From Pteria penguin (lineage: Eukaryota; Mollusca; Bivalvia; Pterioida; Pteriidae): DNA of 64,000 nt. This document shows, piece by piece, positions 59,374 through 64,000 of the stretch (the stretch's first letter is position 1; every line of letters begins with the position of its first letter). Position numbers and translations under genes: made by a program. Location: assembly GCA_035048485.1 (NCBI GenBank), contig CM068583.1, positions 63,422,306-63,486,305 on the forward strand, in the 5' to 3' direction. Below the pieces are notes generated by a model. The model was given only the letters and a program-made list of their open reading frames with translations, was not told the DNA's origin and made no database searches.

Positions 59374-59720
59374 GAGACCAAAAGGCCTAAATGGTCACCT
59401 GAGCTTACTTAAGTAAGTATTTCTGAGAAAAATTTTTTGGAACCAAATAACAACTTGTAAAGAGTAGTAAGTGCTTTTTTCTACTTGCTGTCCACAAGAT
59501 CCAATCTTTTCACAAAGGAGTCTTGTACCTATACATCTTACATAATGTGCTCTGTTATATATTTTCACAAAAATAGTCAAATTCAGGCAAGAGACTAAGA
59601 AATGATTTCAGCATGAAAATTTGTTTGTTCAGAACCATTTACTCTTTCATATCCATGCAGCTAGTCTAAAGAAGTTTCTCAAAAATGGGTACCCTAATTG
59701 GCCTTCCCCCTAGATCTTTC
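59374..59720 (+). repeat. GCTCAC-family 5' fragment
   Basis: GACCAAAAGGCCTAAATGGT, CACCTGAGC is a degraded 5' mark. A weak body follows, ending GGGTACCC. No 3' hairpin is seen. Confidence 0.4.
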
Positions 59721-60388
59721 CCTGAATGGATCTGTCTGAAAAACAAGATACTTATTTTCTAATAATCACCTTATCATGAAATGACAAAGAGTGACAAAAT
59801 GAAATACAATTTCCATGCCACAAAAATTCTGGCCAAACAACATAAGGGACAGTGAGTACTTCATTCCTAGCAAGTTTAATAGAGGGCCTATAGTTACTGC
59901 TTAAGGTGAAATTGAAAATGTAAATTGTATGTACTGACAATAGAAAAAAAAAAGTGATTTCAGGAAGGTGATACAGAAATATTTCTTCCATTCCTCAAAA
60001 TATTATCAGACTGCTTATAAGACAGAGTGTTTTATTGGGCTTTTATCAATAAAAGTAAATTAAATGATACACATCAAATTTAATAGTAATGGTGCTTACA
60101 ATTCTTTGCAAAGTCAAAGGCGACAATGTCTTAATTTTAAACGTCTGAAGAAGATTCATGATTGTAATTCAAAACCAAATACATGTAGTTTATTTTTAAG
60201 AAATTCATTAGAATAAAAACCTTTAACAATATGTTGCAATTAAACAGTTTATGTGGCTACAATTCTTCTGAAACTTTACATGGTCAAAGATGACAATGCC
60301 TAAATTTGAAATATGTCTATTGCAAACTCATAAATATCAATTAAAAGCACATTGTCAACATGAAAGAGCTTTACTTTTAAAAATAATA

Positions 60389-61260
60389 ACAAGGGGCCCA
60401 AGAACAATTAGGTTCACCTGAGCAATGATGCTCACCTGAGCTAAAAAACCATCTCATCAGAAGCAATAAATCTATACAAAATAAACTTTTCATGGCATTA
60501 TTTCTAAATCACTTGTAAAAAAGATTGTTTGCTTACTAATTATCATCTATACAACACTAGATACTTTCAAAATTTAATAGCTGGAGTGCAATATACGCAG
60601 ATAGCTTTAGAAATATAACCCATTCAAAAAACATCATCTTTCTTACACAAACTTAACCCAAGTCATATATATGCTATGTTCAAATATGAACTCTTTTTGG
60701 TCCTTTGCATGATTTTTAAAGATATTTAAATACACATCTTTTCAAAATCTATTAGCCCCTGGGACAGGAGAAATATAACCAATGAATTTTTCTTCGATTA
60801 AAAGTGATATAGCAAGGTCATACTTTTGATTTATGCTGAATGTGAAGTCATTGTGGCTTCTGGTTCTCAAAAAGAAGATTTTTGAAGAGTTTCTATATAT
60901 ACCAATGTAAAAATTATCAGCCACTGAGATGGGCTAAATATTGCCACATGACCATCCTTTGAACAAGGTTGATACACCATTTCATAAAGATGCTATATAC
61001 TAAATATGTAGTAATTGTTGCTTGTGGTTTTTGAGAAGAAGAATTTTTAGATATAGCAAGTTACCACTTTCCTTAGCCTTTGTGGCTCCACTTCAAATAC
61101 AATAAACAAAACTCAAATAAAACTGCATTTCCATACCCTAAGAAACATATGTGCAAGACTGAATCCAAGTCCATGCACTAATTTATGATAAAAAAGTCCA
61201 AAATATGAAAAGTTTATGGACGACAGACAATGCGCAATAACAACCTCTAACAATGTTTCA
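60389..61260 (+). repeat. GCTCAC-like element, degraded
   Basis: AACAAGGGGCCCAAGAACAA is a 5' mark, followed by GGTTCACCTGAGC and TGCTCACCTGAGCTAAAAAA at 60430-60447. After that come ~170-bp diverged units (TTTTTGAGAAGAAGA.TTTT) up to CGACAGACAATGCGCAATA near 61230. The order looks rearranged. Confidence 0.45.
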
Positions 61261-61589
61261 ATCAAAACATTTATCCAAGTAAATTACTGACTAAATTTGT
61301 TTTTTCTTTTAGCAAAAAGCTTTCATACGTTTTGTTCCTTTATTACAGGAGAAATTACAATTATCAGAAATCATTAATCCTCAACTGGCTATTAAGTTGC
61401 TTAAAATCAAAGTTAATGTCATGTCAGTTCTTAACTGTGTATAATTGTCCATGTAAATGTTGTGATATTGAATTGTACATGTAATGATATCAGTCATCTT
61501 ATAAATATCATGATGGGTGAGCCTATAACATGATAAAACTTAACTATTAAAACCCACTATTGTTAAGAAAGCAGAGGGCTTGGAGGACT

Positions 61590-61710
61590 CGCCTGCGCGT
61601 GCCCTCACATTACCCTAATTCTTCCGTCAACAGAACAGTGGGCGTGATCACAAGTCACGTGATGTGAAACTCCGCCTTATTGGTACTGCTCGAGCCAGGC
61701 CGCAAAGTTG
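61590..61710. promoter_or_regulatory. Isolated GC-rich patch with a CACGTG E-box
   Basis: CTCGCCTGCGCGTGCCCTCA and GTCACGTGATG (CACGTG at about 61656) stand out from the AT-rich intron of the second carrier. It could be an alternative promoter, an enhancer or part of an unrecognised repeat. No transcript evidence is visible. 61711-63643 shows nothing else recognised. Confidence 0.25.
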
Positions 61711-63643
61711 AACTATTCCACCTTGAAAACAAGGAACCATCCAACAAGATGAGTACACAAAGTGACCTAGAAGGCCACAAAACAATAAGATATTTTCGAC
61801 ACTATGCAAATACTGACCATGAAAGCAAACCATATTATAAAAGCAATTTTACTCATAGTTCAGTTAAAATTTAATGAGATATGATCATATACAAAATACA
61901 GTTTTTGATACATTTGAAAGAAAATATATATTTTCACATTGCACTTCAAAAGCACTTAACCTCTGATTTCATACGTTTTATTTATTATCCAAAGACTTGA
62001 ATCTTAAATTTCTGATATAAACAAATAAATGCATTATAATTTTCCTTGCAATACTTTCAAATTATGAAATAATGATTATACATGTAATTGTATATTTTAA
62101 ATTATGAACAGTCATGTATAGATATCAATTTCCAGTACCATTTTGGATTTGCTGAATAAGAGAATTTTAATTTATTGATACTCCTTTTTTTTTTATCAAA
62201 TTGAATGTAAGTAAATTTCATCAGAGATCCTCACTTTGAACATAAAGATTTCATTTTTGCTACAATATGACCTTGTCTTTATCATTAAGAATTTACTGTA
62301 GTAGGTTTCAAAATACTAAATATAACATGGGAAAAAATGAAGTGCCATTGAAGCAAACAAATTTAAAACAAACATCAAAATTCTATACTTTGTATATGAC
62401 CAGTATGGGACCCTGCAGTGCTGCTTATTATATTATAAAACCCTACCGATATAAATGGTCAGTTAAAATTTCATTATAGAATTTATTCACAAATGCAAAG
62501 AATACATTCTCCAGTGAAATGTCAAAATCTCTCTGCTAGAACCCTCACTTACAATGTATCAGAAAATGATATTCATATGTACAATTGTTACGTAAAACTA
62601 CTATAGGTCACATCATTTACATGATCGTACCAGTATTCTTGTAATTAATTACAATTATGTACAATAATCCACTCTATATCATCATCAGTAGTTATGTTAT
62701 CCTCTAATACATGTAAGTCAGCAAATAGTTACATATGGACATCAAAAAAATTACACAACAGAGTGCTTATAAAAATAGTGCAAGCAAATTTTGCTAGCAT
62801 TAGATACATGTGAAATGTACGAAAAATGGCTGTGAAGATCTAGCAGGGGCAAATTGACATGTCATAAACAATTATTCATCCTATTTAAATTCAACATAAT
62901 TAAATTGTAGTGTTCTTACAAAATATGATAAATTGTCAAAAACTTACTTCTGCTATTTTAATTTCATGTGATTATTTGCTGTTGATAAAAAATTCTGGCA
63001 CATGAAATTTCACGAGAGAGAACTTTATGCTTTTTTAAATCTGTTTGGTTTTTTATGTTTATTTATTGATGGTCTTATTCAAATTGCTACATCTTCTTGA
63101 AACTGTATCTTTGAATAAAATATGCTACACTTTGTTGGAAATTAAAGCTAGTAGTTATTTTATCAGAATATAATTTTAGTGAAAATTATTTTAGTGAAAA
63201 TTTCGAACTTGACAATCAACATGAATTCAAAAGAGCGAAGACAGCTTTTCGATAATTCATAGAATTTTTACTATTTCATTAAAATCTACTTCCTTCTAAA
63301 TAACTTTCAAAATAAATGAAGTTTTAAAAGCTATGCACTGCAGGTCATTTCAGTGGTATATACTTTCTATCTTTACCTCTCAAACTCTTGTGGTGTTTTG
63401 TTTGACAGTCTTCATGGCATGTTTTTAAGTTAAATTCTATCATAATTTATTATTCCTTTACTTTTTTCTTTTTATTTTGTATTTAATGTTCATTTTTTCC
63501 CTCTCATTTAAGAAAAATATTGAAATTAAACTGAAATAAACATCCAAATATAAACCAGGTATATATCACTGAAAAGATTTTTAAGGACCTATGCATCAGG
63601 ATGATTAAACAACATGATTATCACAAGGCAACATTGGTCCTAC

Positions 63644-63704
63644 CTTTGCCACATCTATAGGTGTCGTGAAAATAGCACCAACTATTCCTGCACCAAAACT
63701 AGCT
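63644..63704 (-). CDS. SLC25A14/30-like: Second UCP5/KMCP1-like carrier, exon equivalent to exon 7
   Basis: A 61-bp exon (acceptor TTGCAG, donor GTAGGA). It encodes ASFGAGIVGAIFTTPIDVAK, with the third carrier signature PIDVAK. Length and phase equal those of 33130-33190. Confidence 0.92.
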
Positions 63705-63931
63705 CTGCAATAATAACAAAAAACATTTTTAAAATTTCCATATATTCTTATTTTTCACACTTTAGATGAAAAATTAATACACATGTCCAGTATATAATCA
63801 ATTACTTTACTAATTACTATCAATATTTAATACAGTAACGAGTTACATGTAATGCTTGTCTCTCATGTATTGCCATATGAACATTGATCAACAATGCAGA
63901 TATTGCTCAAGTTGTACAAGTTCTAATTTTA

Positions 63932-64000
63932 AACAAGAGTTGTCAGAAGACAACAGAGCTCACAGGTGCAGGGTCTATTTCATCATACTATAAGCTTGAT
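63932..64000 (+). mobile_element. 5' end of another hairpin-bounded element
   Basis: AAACAAGAGTTGTCAGAAGA, CAACAGAGCTCACAGG shows the usual ACAAGAG, a hairpin TTGTC-AGAA-GACAA, then GCTCAC. It continues past the window. Confidence 0.5.

Larger units (their letters stand above)
53468..64000 (-). other. SLC25A14/30-like: Gene locus: second UCP5/KMCP1-type mitochondrial carrier (3' part)
   Basis: The last four coding exons (63644-63704, 55771-55881, 53803-53883, 53468-53506) match exons 7-10 of the neighbouring carrier in position, phase and mostly in length, but differ in many residues and in the loop (37 against 32 codons). The gene is in the same direction, and its stop is 11.4 kb from the neighbour's start. 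The first two carrier repeats must lie beyond base 64000. The role is presumably the same class of inner-membrane anion carrier. Confidence 0.92.

Overview
This is intron-rich, AT-rich, repeat-dense metazoan DNA, most likely from a bivalve or other mollusc. The evidence is the GT-AG spliced genes with long introns, several tRNA-derived SINEs of molluscan type, and many copies of hairpin-bounded repeats carrying internal tandem arrays, an arrangement known from bivalve genomes. There is no prokaryotic gene layout. Most open reading frames in the window are repeat shadows.

Four host genes can be read exon by exon, with splice phases that agree. (1) A monocarboxylate-transporter-like SLC16 gene runs on the minus strand from a start codon at 13880 and leaves the window at base 1; four coding exons are visible. 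(2) EMC5/MMGT1, a subunit of the ER membrane protein complex, lies on the plus strand (17247-25003, four exons, 108 aa, apparently complete). Its start faces away from the SLC16 gene across 3.4 kb. (3) A complete mitochondrial carrier of the UCP5/KMCP1 type (SLC25A14/SLC25A30) lies on the minus strand, from a start at 42102 to a stop at 29342, with ten coding exons and 295 aa. (4) A second carrier of the same type follows head-to-tail. Its last four coding exons are at 63644-63704, 55771-55881, 53803-53883 and 53468-53506, and its 5' part lies beyond base 64000. The two carriers share splice positions and phases, including an unusual GTATCC donor before a 12-residue terminal exon, so they look like a local duplication.

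The rest is repeats. 665-12555 is SLC16 intron holding a 145-bp-unit array element, a 147-bp array, a LINE remnant broken by a hairpin-bounded element, and a 71-bp minisatellite of about 31 units. 13284-19839 holds MITEs and more hairpin-bounded elements. 20195-24841 (EMC5 introns) holds SINE and element copies. 25580-29260 holds a 34-bp minisatellite, a SINE and an 831-bp MITE. The carrier introns hold two unrelated minisatellites, both with a 37-bp period; one has a 1145-bp internal duplication and the other is interrupted by a 2.9-kb element. 42900-52200 holds RT remnants, palindromes and array elements. 54260-63640 holds more elements.

The most unusual signal is a shared plan across several unrelated-looking repeat families. 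Each starts with ACAAGAG or similar plus a short hairpin, then a short motif (GCTCAC, GCTCCC or AGTCCCC). Each ends with a hairpin whose arms repeat that same motif, followed by an A-run. I infer a Helentron/HINE-like group of non-autonomous elements. In one family each 145-bp unit carries two CCAAT boxes about one helical turn apart next to a YY1-like CCATCTTGGAT core.
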